Of a DNA stretch of 64,000 nucleotides, positions 45,901 through 58,459 are shown one piece after another. The position numbers and the translations under genes were made by a program. This DNA comes from Centrapalus pauciflorus. Taxonomy: Eukaryota; Streptophyta; Magnoliopsida; Asterales; Asteraceae. The notes under the pieces are model-generated. The model did no database searches. It was not told the origin of the DNA and worked only from the letters and a program-made list of their open reading frames with translations. The number at the start of each line of letters is the position of its first letter. Position 1 is the first letter of the stretch. The stretch covers positions 1 to 64,000 of the forward strand of contig JAANYP010000290.1 of the NCBI GenBank assembly GCA_020465985.1, written 5' to 3'.

Positions 45901-48715
45901 GGAAGAGAAAGCACAACTCTTGAGAGTTCTGAAAGAGCATAAGCGGGCTATTGCATGGAAGATTACCGACATACGAGGCATTAGCCTTGCTTATTGCACC
46001 CACAAGATTTTGATGGAGGAAGACATCAAGCCTGTCATTCAGCCCCAAAGGAGAGTCAACCCGAAGATTCACGATGTTATTAAGAAAGAAGTACTGAAAC
46101 TTCTTGATGCCGGGTTGATATATCCTATCTCTGACTCCCCGTGGGTGAGTCCTGTGCATGTAGTTCCTAAAAAGGGGGGTATGACTGTCATTCAGAATGA
46201 TAAGAACGAGTTAATTCCTTCAAGGACAGTCACGGGTTGGCGAGTTTGCATAGACTACCGCAAACTCAATGATGCAACTCGTAAGGATCACTTCCCTTTG
46301 CCCTTTATCGATCAGATGCTTGAGCGACTATCTGGAAATGAGTTTTATGGTTTTCTTGATGGTTTCTCAAGATACTTTCAGATTCCGATTAGCCCCCAAG
46401 ATCAGGACAAGACTACATTCACATGCCCATATGGGACGTTCGCATATAGGCGCATGCCTTTTGGTCTGTGTAACGCACCTTCGACATTTCAGCGGTGTAT
46501 GGTTGCCATCTTCCATGATATGATCGAGAAGTGTGTTGAAGTCTTCATGGATGATTTCTCTGTGTTTGGTAACTCTTTCTCGGACTGCCTGACTAATTTG
46601 GAGAAGATGCTAACCCGATGTGAGGAGACCAATCTGGTCCTTAATTGGGAGAAGTGTCATTTCATGGTCCGAGAGGGTATAGTGTTAGGACACAAGATAT
46701 CAAGTAAGGGAATTGAGGTAGATAGTGCTAAGGTTGAGACTATATCTAAGCTACCTCCTCCCACGTCAGTTAAGTCGGTTCGTAGCTTTCTAGTGCACGC
46801 TGGTTTTTACCGGCGATTCATTAAAGACTTCTCACTCATTGCTCGCCCTATGACTAAGCTCCTTGAGAAGGATGCAACATTTGTCTTCGATGATGAATGT
46901 TTGCAGTCCTTTAACACGTTGAAAGAGAAGCTAACCACTGCCCCTATCATGGTGGCACCCGACTGGGAGTCGCCATTTGAGTTGATGTGTGATGCGAGCG
47001 ATTTTGCTATTGGGGCAGTGTTAGGTCAGCGTCGGAATAAACGGTTCCACGCCATATACTTTGCGAGTAAGACTCTTACAGACCCTCAGCGTAATTACAC
47101 TACGACAGAGAAAGAGCTTCTTGCAGTGGTTTATGCGTTCGAGAAGTTCCGATCATACCTGGTTCTCTCGAAAACAGTGGTCTACACGGATCATGCAACT
47201 CTGAGATACTTGTTTCAGAAGCAAGACGCAAAACCACGTTTGATTTGATGGATTCTTCTTCTCCAGGAGTTTGATATCGAGATCAAAGACAAGAAAGGGG
47301 CTGAGAACCTGGCGGCAGATCATTTGAGCAGATTAGAAAATTCAGACTTGCCTCCTTTGAATGAGTCTGAGTTCAAAGAGAAATTCCCTGATGAGTCCTT
47401 ATGTGCAGTACAGGCAACAAATGACTGCCCATGGTTTGCTGACTATGCAAACTATTTGGCTAGTAACGTGTTGGTTAAAGGATTAACTCATCAACAAAAG
47501 AAAAAGTTCTTACGAGATGTTAAGAACTACTTCTGGGATGACCCGTATCTATTTCGGGTATGTGCCGACCAGATCATTCGCCGGTGTGTGTTTGGCGACG
47601 AGGCGTTCCAAATCTTGTGTGAGTGTCACCTAGGTCCTACAGGTGGTCATCACGGGGCCAATGCCACCGCCAAGAAAGTGTTTGATGCTGGTTTCTTCTG
47701 GCCTACTATATTCAAAGATGCCCAAGATCTGGTTAAGAAATGTGATGCATGTCAGCGTCAAGGAAACATCTCAAATCGGAATGAGATGCCTCTACACACC
47801 TTTCAGGTGTGTGAGATCTTTGATGTTTGGGGCATCGACTTTATGGGCCCTTTTCCTCCCTCTCGTGGTCATAAATACATCCTAGTTGCGGTTGACTATG
47901 TTTCTAAATGGGTTGAAGCACAAGCTTTACCCACCAACGATGCTAGGGTTGTATGTTCCTTCCTTAACAAGCTTTTCACTCGATTCGGTTCACCAAAAGC
48001 GATCATTAGTGATCGGGGTACTCATTTCTGTAATGCTCAGTTCGATAAGATTCTCCAGTGGTATGGTGTTACTCACCGGCTAGCTACAGCCTACAATCCG
48101 CAAACCAATGGACAAGCTGAGGTTACAAATCGGGGCTTAAAGAGGATTCTTGAGAGGACTGTAGGAGAGCATAGGAAGGGTTGGTCAGATAAGTTAGATG
48201 ATGCGCTTTGGGCATTCCGCACTGCTTATAAGACTCCTATAGGTTGTACCCCTTATAGGATGGTTTATGGCAAAGCGTGTCATCTACCGTTGGAATTAGA
48301 ACATAAGGCTTACTGGGCACTTCAATGGTCTAACTTTGATTTGTTGTCTGCAGGTGATCACAGGAAACTTCAGTTGAACGAGCTTGACGAGTTGAGAGAT
48401 CAAGCATATGAGAGTGCCCGGATATACAAGGAGAAGACCAAGAAGAGGCACGATGCGCAGATTCAGCCTAAGGACTTTAAGGCCGGTGATCAGGTTCGGC
48501 TTTATAATTCACGTCTAAGGCTGTTCCTAGGTAAGCTTATCTCTCGTTGGACCGGCCCGTTTACTGTTGCCGAGGTATTCCCATATGGGACAGTTGAGTT
48601 AGTTGGAGTTGATGGCAACTTTAAGGTAAATGGGCATCGGTTAAAGCTATATCACAATCCAGCTGAATTGAATGTTTGTGAGGCCGATCTTCGATTGGCC
48701 GACTTATCAGCTTAA
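42932..48715 (+). pseudogene. gag-pol polyprotein with one in-frame TGA
   Basis: A single frame of 1,928 codons, complete except for TGA at 47246-47248, most simply CGA to TGA in a conserved LIRWILLLQ context. Gag: N-terminal Ser-rich region, retrotransposon gag domain (WYESLPSNSIRTWDEME, residues about 187-203), CCHC knuckle Cys354-Cys367, then 24-bp repeats encoding YNQGNSGG. Protease: DLGAS at about residue 741. Reverse transcriptase: GMTVIQNDKNELIPSRTVTG, an insert typical of Athila/Tat, and FMDDFS with Asp1207-Asp1208. RNase H: CDASDFAIGAVLGQ, then TTEKELLAVVYAFEKF; the stop lies near the end of this domain. Integrase: HHCC zinc region (47620-47755), catalytic acids in GIDFMG, ISDRGTHF and NGQAEVTNRG. 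Past the stop the frame restarts in the same phase and ends at 48715. No env-like frame follows. Product would act in cytoplasmic particles and the nucleus. Confidence 0.96.
44237..44320 (+). repeat. 24-bp coding repeat in gag
   Basis: Three full copies and one partial copy of GGTTACAATCAGGGTAATTC plus four bases, each adding eight residues (GYNQGNSG) after the zinc knuckle. Copies differ at only one or two bases, so the array is young. Confidence 0.9.
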
Positions 48716-51157
48716 TTATCTATGGTGAGTCTTGCTTGAGACTCATTCATAACTCAAGCCACTCTTGTATATTGGTGTGACTTCTTATTTCCGTCATTTG
48801 CATGTTTTTAGTGTGTTTATTTGTGTGAATTTTTCTAATTTATCTAGTGTGCTTTCTCATAATTTTTTTTATAGTTCATTGCTTATTTTGATTTCATTTT
48901 CACTGCGTGTTTCATGTTTGAGCCCATAGGTTTCAAGTCAAGTGTAGGGTAGGATGCTATCTTTAATTCTGAGTTTGACTTTTTATAAGTCAACAACTTT
49001 GAAATTTTTTAATCCTTCATGGTATCTATAATTGTAGTTTGTGTATGCAATTTTCAGCATCTCATTTATGTTTCTCCATTCCTTCATATACCTTGCTTCG
49101 TCCACACTTGAGGTTTGATTATTGCTTTAATTTCATTGCATTCGTTTCAACAGTTTGACTCTAAAAGTCAACTTGGTCATGTTTAGTTGGTTCTTGTGTT
49201 CTGTTTTAATTGTTTTAATCATCTGCATAATTCCGGAGTTTCAAGCATATAAGTGTGGGGTGAGGTGTGTGATGCATAGGAGAGGTAATTGCATAGTCCG
49301 TTGCTTGTTTTGGTTCCTCTTTCATATTGTGTTGCCTTTTTGAGTCCATAAGTTTGAGAGTTAAGTGTGGGATAGGTCATTGTCTTCATTGCTGAGTTTG
49401 ACTTTTTTATGAGTCAACTACTTTGAATTTGCATACTCTTTTGTGGTTTCGATATTAGTAGTTTGTGTGCGTCGTTTTCAGCACCTCATTGGCGTTTTTT
49501 TTCCATAGTTCTATATCTCATGCCACGCCGCAACTTGAGCTTTGATTATTGCTTGTATTGCGTGATTTTATTTTCATCTGTTTGACTTTTAAAGTCAACT
49601 GCTTCATCATTTGGTTCTTGTTACTCGATTTTGGTGTGTTTGGAAGCTCAAAGGCATGTATTCGATTCTTGGGGTTTTAAGTGTCTTGTCTAAGATATTC
49701 TTAACTTGAAGTGTGGGGTAGCGTGTACCATGGGGAATGATATCCTTCATTTATAAGTAGACGTATAAGGGTTTTTAATTTTGCTGATTGGGTTAATGAT
49801 TCGTTGGGAAACTGATCTGTACTTGTTAAAGGATTGCTGTTAGTTGTTCCTGCTGATTGATACACCTACGCACCCGCGTAAGGGTGTCCACGCACCTGCG
49901 TGCCCTATAATCCCACATTTCCTCTAACAGACTTCCACGCACCCCGCGTATCACCCATATGTATTCTCGTCGCCGTGTCAGGCGTTCCTAGCCGTAGTGA
50001 TCTCATGGGTGTTCAGGATGTTTATTTTATTTTCTTTTGGGTTTTACTTTATCATCTGTATCTAATTGTTTACTTTATTATTTGATGTACAGTTATTTAG
50101 CTTATTGTTACTTTATCATTGCTGATATCTGGTTGTTCATTATGCTTGCTTTTGATTAAGGTTGGACACTGGTAGAGATGCTTGCTGGCAGTAAGTTCAG
50201 CTTCATCGTTCAGAGCCGCCTAAGTGCTTTCTTCATTATCAGGGGAGTTTCTCTCGTTCCAATTTACTCTTGCCTGTTCGATTTGCATGGTTTATGTCAG
50301 TGAGGACACTGTCAGATTTAAGTGTGGGGTGGGGGTATAAAATGTTGATTTTGAGGTTTGCATGTACTTAAGTAAAAGTCGCAACATTTTTGTCAAAAAC
50401 TGGGCTGATTTTCAAAATTTATTCTCTATTTTTGGCATGTTGGACTCTTTTGCAGTATTGTTCTATTTTCTATGCATGCGAAGCTGAGCAAGTGATTTTG
50501 AGATTATTTTGTGGTAACAGGATGTTTGATGTGCATGTCACGCGCTTCTACTGAAATTCCATGATTAAGCACAAATAACCCTGTATATTCGTTTCGTGAG
50601 AATTTGAGCCCATCTAGCATTCATATTTAATGCTCATTATTCTTTCAGTGTGAATTTGTCGTTGTTAATTGGATTAAGGTAGAACTTGTTTGTCAAATGC
50701 ATGCCAAGATCACATCGTTTGAGAATCTAGCACTTATATAAAGGCACAGTTAGGATACCCTTTTTCCCCAATGACAACCTTACCTGCATTATTTCCCATA
50801 GTCTCCCCGTTTGAGCCTGAGCCTTTCATTTCGGTGACAACCCACATTATCAGCCAAATAATCCTTTTGTCTATCGTTTGACCGGAATTGGGATCGTGAT
50901 TTAGTAGCAAGCTATAGGGATTTATCTGGGATCATTCATTTGTTGGGATCATTCATTTGTTAGTTAGTCCGCTGGGAGCCTTGACGATTATGCATTGTTT
51001 TGATAGTAGTCGAGTCATATGTAATTCCGTGCTTTTGTGTTCTTCCTGACTTTTCTAGTGTTGTACCGCGACAATGCTAGTGTGGTTAAGAGAGTTCTTT
51101 TTGGGTACAGAATGGATATAGTCGGTGCTTAAAAATTCAGCGCTATAAAAAAGGAGG

Positions 51158-51188
<31 letters not shown>

Positions 51189-51817
51189 AGAAGAGAAAAG
51201 AGAAGAAAAGGTATTGGTATAAGAAAGAAAAAAAACAAAATTTTTTGTCCTTCTGAGCTGTTATTAGATGTGAAAATCAAGCCAGTTTGCTTGGGAAATC
51301 CTCTCAGTGATTTATTTGGTCCGTTGTTGGTTACTCGCTTCTATTGCTTGCTGCTTGATCTTGGATCCCATTCTTTTAGCCCACTTTGGCCATATAGTTC
51401 CCATGTCCTTAGCCTAGCCTCGTTACAGCCCATTAAGACCTTTATGTGCTTTATTTTCAAACACTGAGTGATGGCGGCGTGATTTACTCTCAAGCATATC
51501 CTCACATTCTTTTAACATGTCTGGCATTGAGCGAAATTTGTGAAAACACACGAGCCTATACACTTGAGTGATGAGTGAAAGCTGTGAGGTGCTGAGTCAT
51601 GTGATTAGGTGGGAAGTTGTTGACATTGTCATTATATTCTTTTTGCATCTTGTGGTCTCATTGATTCTTGCCTTGGCTTCAAATTCATAGTTTATGGATC
51701 TTTAATGCTTCAGAGTCTATGTGTTTCTTGAGAGTTTGTTTTGAGTTGAGGCCTTGGTTAGAGACATTTATGTTGCAGTTTGCTTGGGGACAAGCAAAGC
51801 TCAAGTGTGGGGTATTT
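48716..51817 (+). mobile_element. 3' untranslated region with repeats; polypurine tract 51803-51817
   Basis: 3.1 kb without a convincing gene. AAGTGTGGGGT-like words, copies of the polypurine tract, occur near 48943, 49252, 49363, 49709, 50318 and finally at 51803 next to the LTR. A unit of about 415 bp is duplicated (about 48945-49360 and 49361-49640), and each copy holds two short hairpins of GTTTGACTTTT/AAGTCAAC. CACGCACCCGCGTA words like those of the LTR recur at 49866-49955. A purine-rich GAAAA tract spans 51148-51235. Confidence 0.85.
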
Positions 51818-54800
51818 TGATATGTGCAAAATTATACATGTTTTTGATATCATTTTATCTCCAATTTATGTGGTTTTCAGACCGAAACGCGTGAAAAAGA
51901 TACTGATTTCATTAATATGTGTATTCCGCAGGCCAGAAGCCATTGAATCAGCATGGGAACGGAAATCAAGGCTGAAATGACGAGATTTTATGATCCAGCC
52001 ATCTCCCGTGATCGAAAGCAAAGATTTGGCGAAAAGTGACTCTACACGCCCGCGTAAGACTCTCCACGCACCTGTGTGGCCAAGTCCAGTTGAGCATCCA
52101 CGCACCCGCGTAGAACATCCCACGCGCCCGCGTGCCCAATTTCAGTCAAAGCAAGCCACGCACCCGCATAGCTTACCCACGCAGGGGCGTAGGCTAGGTT
52201 AAGTCCACGCACCCGCGTGACTTGCCCCTACGCGCCCGCGTGCCGGGCCCAGCCCACCAAATTTGTTTTTAAAACCTAAGATGCGGCAGTTTCAATTCAG
52301 AGTCGATTGGAGGCGATTTTCAGACATATGTTGGCGAATTTCTTCTCGATTTTCAGTAGTGATACATAGTTAATCATAGTTGTAGCCTAAAGTTTAATTC
52401 TTCTTCGATTTTACAAGCATTCGGGGCGATTCCAGCATTAATTCGTGCGTTTCAGACACGATTTTGGCGAATTTCAGAGCTTTCTTTCATCTTTAACGAA
52501 TTTTTATCATAGTTTAGCTAAAGTTTTCGAATTTCTTGGATTAGAAGCATTCGGTTCGAGTTTTGGATTCAATTTCTTTATTGTAGCGGCACGATTTGGT
52601 ACATTCGTTCCTTTAACTTTCTGAATTTATAATGATTTTTATTAATTTGAGTTTAATTTTGAGATTTAGCATGATTAGTGAGTAGTTTTCTTGTTCACCC
52701 GCTTGGGATGATGGATTCTATGTATGAATTGGTAAATTATTGGATTGATTGATGGATTTTGGTTTATATTTGTTGGATTCTTGATTATTTCATATTTTCT
52801 TGTTAAAAATCAGATTTTTATTAATCTTTTAGCATTGTTTTGCGATAATAAAGTGTTAATTAAATCTGCGTTTTTAAAAGAAAGAGGCTTTAAATGAAAA
52901 ATTAATAGTCAACTATCTCTTCTAGGCATTGTGTTGCGATAATGATTTGATAGTTGATTGTTAATCTAGAATTTTATGTGTCTGTTGGTTCTTATACATT
53001 GTGTTGCGATAATAGGATTGGCAAATCATAAAGTCTGATTTTTAAAGTGACAAAGTCAATTTGTTGGATTTCGGTGTTAATTGATTAACTTTATGCATTG
53101 TGTTGCGATTATAAGATTAATTGGTTAATATTGGAGTTTGACGAGTTGCTTTGTTTCCATCACGTGGTTATCAAGATTAAATATTTTAACTTGAAATAAT
53201 TGAATAATCGGTAAATTAAACCAAAATCCGGGCTTAATTGAATTTAAAATTGGTTATCAACTGATTTGTCTATAGTCAATCAATTCAATCCATCGCCAAT
53301 TAATTATAGTTTTCTAATTCCAAGTGGGTGACGCTTTCGTAATATAAGAGTTTGGTAAAATTTATCATCGTTCTTTACTTGCTTAAGTTAGTTTGATTTG
53401 ATTTTGCTTTAATTAGTTTGATTCGTATAATTTAGTTGTCGTTACTTGCTTGCTTTAGTTGTTTAGTTTAATTCTTGTTTGCTAGAATTAGTTTTTATTT
53501 TAATCTGAAAAATCCAAAAATATTAGTTTACTTTTTATACTTGTGTTACTTAGTTTGCTATAGTTATTCTGTTAGTTAATTTTAATTATTGTCTTTAGTT
53601 GATAACTTCCTCAAAACGTCAAAAATAGCTAAATATTGGTTTAGATTGTAGTATTTGAGTCTCCAATCTTTATTCCGTTCCCTGAGTTCGATAAATCCTG
53701 GGTGATTCTTAAAGCTATATTGCACACGATTGGTACACTGCCAGTTGTGTAATTTATACTTTGGGTTCATTTATGTAACAACCTAGTTTTTGATCCAAGT
53801 CAAATCTTTGTATTTTGAGAAATTAATGTAATTTTATTACATTAATTATTTTGAATATGAAAAATATTAATTAAATTGTGTTTATGAATTATTTGTTAAA
53901 AGATGATTAAAAATAAAGAGATGTAATATACAAAAGTTTAGTGGGTTAAAAATTTCAAAATAACAAAATAGATATAAAAATCAATTAATGATCAATTTAA
54001 GATCATTAATCTTAACAACTCTCTCTCTCTACTCTCTCACTAAGTATACGGCTATTTCAACAAATCCACAAGAAATTCATCATAAATAGCAAGTAATTGA
54101 AGATTAAAGTCAAGAAGAAGTTACAATTATCATCAAACAATTGGAATCTACAAGATTTGAGGTAAAAATCTCTTTAATTTCAATATTTATGTATGTTTTG
54201 GTACGGTTTTGTGTAAAACCGAAAATAAGAATTCAAAACATGAATTTTGATATTGCATGTACAAAATTTTGAAAGATTATGATGAATTGAAACTAATAAA
54301 TGAATTAGAAACTAAATTTATTGCTTGGATCATCCAAAATTATGAAGAAATCGGAATTTTTATAAAAATAATGTTCTTGGCAAAAATATCATATTTTGGA
54401 TGATCTTGATCAAATAAGTGTGTTTTTGATCAAAGAAATTACATAAAAACACTCAAATAATGTTAATACAACTTTATATAACATTGCATGTCGATAAAAA
54501 TGAAAATCTGATAATTATTGATAAAATCCGTATGAATGTGACCAAGAACACCAAGAACAAAAATCTGGGAAAATTACTAAGTATGGGGTCCGAATTCGGT
54601 TAAGACCGAATTCGGATGGTGCCCATTTCGGACCTATGATTCGGTTCGGATGATTGATTTGGGCATTATTGGTCCGAATTCTGATCCTAATTCGGATATA
54701 TGCTCAATTCGGATAGCACCAATTTCGGACCTAAGTTAAAACCGGATGATGGTTTGGTCCGAAATCCGGATCTCCACTTCGGATGTGTCCGAATTCGGAT

Positions 54801-56087
54801 CCCAATCCGGGCTAATCCGAAATTAGTGGTCCGAAATGCAATTATTATATTTTAATATTTTAGTTAAAATAAATGTCCATATGAATATATATAAATTGTT
54901 ATATTTATATATATTTAGAGAACTATTGACATGAGATTTATATAATATGACTCTGAACAGGTTCAGTACATTCTGAACAAAGATTTAAAGACTTAAAGAC
55001 TTAAATGCGGGTCAGAGTTGATTTGACAGCAAACAAGATTGACAAGATAAAATCCTGAGATAACTCAGGTGGCAGATTCATATATCTGTTTGACCAAGAC
55101 CCAGACCTGTGAGTTATAGATATTCAAATTGAACATGCAAAGATCCGTTTGAGATATATTGATGCTGTTACATTATTTGACATTCATTTATCAGCTGAAT
55201 TGAGACCTGTGCACACCATGGATGGGTGTTGTCCAGTGAATCATGATAGCTATTTGCTTATCATTTCATATTGCATTTATTAGCGCTTCAGACTTTGCTT
55301 TATGATTCGTTGCTATCATGACTTCTAAGACTTATGCTTACTACATTGATCAGATTTGATAAGATTTATTCAGCTTGACTAGCCCTTATGGTCTATTGTT
55401 CTAGACCCGGCTATTCCACCAGTTCTCACGAACTTGGTAATGACCTCCGATGTTCGGCCATGTTGACCTACTGGTAGCTAGCCCAGTATGTGGCTGATCC
55501 CCACGATATAAGCGTGAGTGTGGTTTGAACATCATCCGATCTTAAGATACTATATCTCAATCATGATGAGGGCTGTAGCGGCAGCCAAGACTTATCACGC
55601 TTAGAATTATGACTCCGCTTGACACGCATGTTAATATTGAAAATCTATAAACTCACTAAGCTTTGCTTACAGATGTTGCTTTAATATTTTACAGGAAAAA
55701 GCAAAGGAAAGTCACCTGCCGGACCTAGTTCTTAGGTCTTACACGATCAAGACAGAAGTATCATAGACCTCTACTCAACGATCTCATTTTGGTACTAATT
55801 GGATGATGATATTGTGGTGATCTGGGTAGATTTCTTTTGATAATATGATGACATGAATTAGATTAGACTTGTGCCCTTTATAAGTTTAATTTAAAAACTT
55901 AATCTGTATTAAACTTAAATCTTAATAGCTTGTACTGTAATTTAATTTTCCGCATTATAATTACTCTATCTTAGTTTGATTGATATCGTATTGCATGATG
56001 TGGGACCTAGACTGGTGAGAACTGCCCCGTAAGGGGTGGTCTTCACAATTTATATATTAAAACCTGAGGTGTGTTTTGCACGCGTCA
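51818..56087 (+). repeat. 3' LTR of the Athila/Tat-type element, split by a solo LTR
   Basis: LTR sequence runs 51818-53773 and resumes 56053-56087; together 1,991 bp, exactly the length of the 5' LTR. Differences seen by eye are mostly transitions (for example near 51914-51919, 53034, 53318 and 53643). The insertion site has an ATTTA duplication. Confidence 0.93.
53774..56047 (+). repeat. Solo LTR, 2,274 bp, TGTAACAACC family
   Basis: Starts TGTAACAACC, ends GGTCTTCACA, flanked by ATTTA at 53769-53773 and 56048-56052. Comparison with the uninterrupted 5' LTR shows the exact empty site. No primer site, gag or pol lies inside, so it is one LTR left after LTR-LTR recombination, or an LTR-only form. 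It contains a cluster of CCGAATTCGG-type palindromes at 54585-54835. The same family begins at 11488. Confidence 0.9.
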
Positions 56088-57355
56088 TGTGGCAATCCGA
56101 CGTTGTAGTTCATATGATCTCTCACCGCATCCGTGTATGCCCAGTGCTGCTGATTGTAAAAGGCATTCTGAAATGCAGTCGCTCGCACGCCCGTGTAAAT
56201 CTCATCAATGCGGTTTGTTTGGGTCTCCAACTCGTGTTGGAAGTCGTCCATCTGCCCAACTACATCTTCTTGGAAGCTGCCCAAACGCAAGTTCATTGCA
56301 TCTAACCGTGCGATCACTTGGGACATATCGTTGGATCCCCCGGCTGCATGTAACCGTTCTGCCTGGTGCTGGTGATAGGCCTCCGCTTCTTCTATACCGT
56401 ATGGCTCTCTTTGCGTCTTCCCCATGTCTGAGTCGAAAATCTCAAACCCTTGGTCCGTTTGACGTAGGGTGATGCTTTGTATCATGGCTGTTGTGATAAC
56501 GGCGCCGGAAACTGCTCTTGGAACAGAGATGGGAGAAATAGCTGCTTGAGCCCTTAAAAACTCTGATATAACCCATCCGTGAGGAATTATCTTCCTCTCC
56601 CTTGTGTCATACATCGACCAAAAGTCGTTCATTACAATCCAAGCAAAAGAGAGACTCCGCTCTCCTGTCATCAATGCATACAGAATGGTCACCTCTTTGC
56701 GCCGGATCATCGTCAAGTCGCTATCTCTCGGAAGCACATTATTATTAACGATTTTATGCAACACCTTCGCCATTGGGCTGAGATCGCGCCTGGCATATGC
56801 CGTATACCCTGCTGCGGCATTATAGTCGATTCTTAAAATCTCCGCCAGCTGTGTAGTCCATTCTCCCTCCCATGTCCTGTCCGTAAATGCTAACTGTGCA
56901 TCTGTCTTGTATTCATAATTAAAAACCTGTGCCTCATCTGCTCCGACTCCAATATCTACTCCAAAAATGTCTCTCAAAGCTCATGCAGTCATTGGGAACT
57001 CGTGTCCACTAACGCGCCCTATTAGCGTGAAATCGCCCCTGAATCGACCTTCTTCTCTTCTTAATGTGGACATCCACTCCACAACCTCTTCATGGTGGAT
57101 ATGCTCTCCGCCCAAATCTAAAATAGCTTCCCATCCTAATCGGTCGAAGCACCTTACTACCCCATAATTCTCAAACTCATCCTTTTTCACTCTTTTCTCC
57201 ACTAGCACCTTTCCTGAGAATTTCTTCGTCATAAATAATTGTTGTCAGATGTTGGCCGGGTGTTGTGACAAATAAAAGTATGGGTTCCATTCTACCCTCG
57301 GTCGGGTAGAGGAACGGGCACATTCTCCGACACGTTGTCTTGTTCGTCGAGACAT
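56088..57355 (-). pseudogene. ORF1-like Athila protein gene (5' part), with two TGA stops, cut by the nested element
   Basis: Minus-strand frame from ATG 57355-57353 (MSRRTRQRV). In-frame TGA codons lie at 57247-57245 and 56983-56981; both are consistent with CGA to TGA. The frame then continues to the insertion boundary at 56088 and resumes at 40788-40629. The protein resembles the plant 'Athila ORF1 / putative plant transposon protein' group (Pfam PF03078 or PF20167 as I recall them): FDRLGWEAIL, EEVVEWMSTLRREEG, DLSPMAKVLHKIV, EVTILYALMTGE. A coiled coil follows (IARLDAMNLRLGSFQEDVVG). No catalytic motif is visible and its role is unknown. The gene at 58460-59758 is a relative. Confidence 0.82.
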
Positions 57356-58459
57356 ATGCAATTACGATGACTTAAGTATATATATAATTATAACATTCTC
57401 AAATTGTTCTAGTTTCTCAACCAGGAATCATAAATTGTATCTTATGCAATGATCATATTATATGTAACATATATATGCATAACTTATGCAATTTAAGCTA
57501 AACACATCGTCACATTAATTAATTAAGCAATTTGCACAAAATGACAACGAACTTTTCGGGACTTTGATTAGTATGACTTCTCCTCTATTTTTAACCATGA
57601 TTTCACTTTATATTCTACTTTGCAACATAAATCACTAAGTATATCTTGTTTAATTGGCCATGCAAAAAGTCAACCTAAAAGTCAAAATTAATCTCAAAAC
57701 TCCATTAAAGCTTAGTTTTTCGTAATAAAGGTGTAGTTCATACCTTCTTTTTGATGAGAATGGGAGAGAACGTTAATCTAACTTTGGAGTGAATCAGATC
57801 CTAACTTGATTCCTTCTTCCCCAACTTGAGTTGGAAACTCAAGTGTTGCTTAATGTGAAGCTCTATCTTAATTTCTAGAGATTTTTGTGGGCAAAAGTGA
57901 GATTTTTGTGTGAAAATAGGTTAAAAGGATGAAGAAGCCGTAAGGGGGGCGCAAGGGTTGCTTCATGTAGGGTTTATAAAATTTTTCTATTTAAAATGGG
58001 GAGAAAAACGGGCAGGCGCAGTCCTGCGCCGGCGGCTGCGCTTGGGGGGCCTGTTCGGCTCAAAAATTTTCATTTTTTCAGTTGATTAGGTGCATGGTTG
58101 GCTCAATAATTTACATTTTTTCAATAAAAACTTATAATTTGCAAGCATTTTTCGTGAAGTATTAACACATCTTTGTGTTTCCCCCTTCCCCAACTTAAAG
58201 AAAATGTGTCGTCCTCGACACTAATAAAGCTTAAAATTGGTCGATTAACCGTGCAATATGTGGAGAACGAATTTATCGCAATTAAAGTCCTACGAGATTT
58301 AAGGTAAGTCATGAAAGTGTTTAAATGTCCTACAACCACCGGTGCCTACATTAACACCAGAATCCCAATCGTTTACGGCCCAAGGCCAATTACACAAATG
58401 AAAGTAAATGTTTTGGTAGTACGAAATTGTTTGTTATCTTGAACCATAGGGGACAACAT
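57356..58459 (-). promoter_or_regulatory. Spacer between two ORF1-like genes: LTR-like leader module
   Basis: Read on the minus strand: a polypurine-like TTTAAGTTGGGGAAGGGGG (near 58192), a GC-rich CAGCCGCCGGCGCAGGAC cluster (58010-58045), AAATTTTATAAACCC (TATA-like, near 57970), then an AT-rich leader to the ATG at 57355. The same order precedes the second gene at 60760-59759. There is no coding frame. Confidence 0.5.

Larger units (their letters stand above)
40794..56087 (+). mobile_element. Ty3/gypsy Athila/Tat-type LTR retrotransposon, near-complete, with nested insertion
   Basis: Two LTRs of 1,991 bp each (the right one counted without its insertion), a primer-binding site, one gag-pol frame, a long 3' untranslated region, a polypurine tract and a perfect 5-bp target duplication TGTGG (40789-40793 and 56088-56092). 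The LTRs differ at only about ten positions by eye, so insertion is recent. It interrupts an ORF1-like gene of an older minus-strand element and is itself interrupted by a solo LTR at 53774-56047. Without that insertion it would be about 13.0 kb. Confidence 0.95.
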
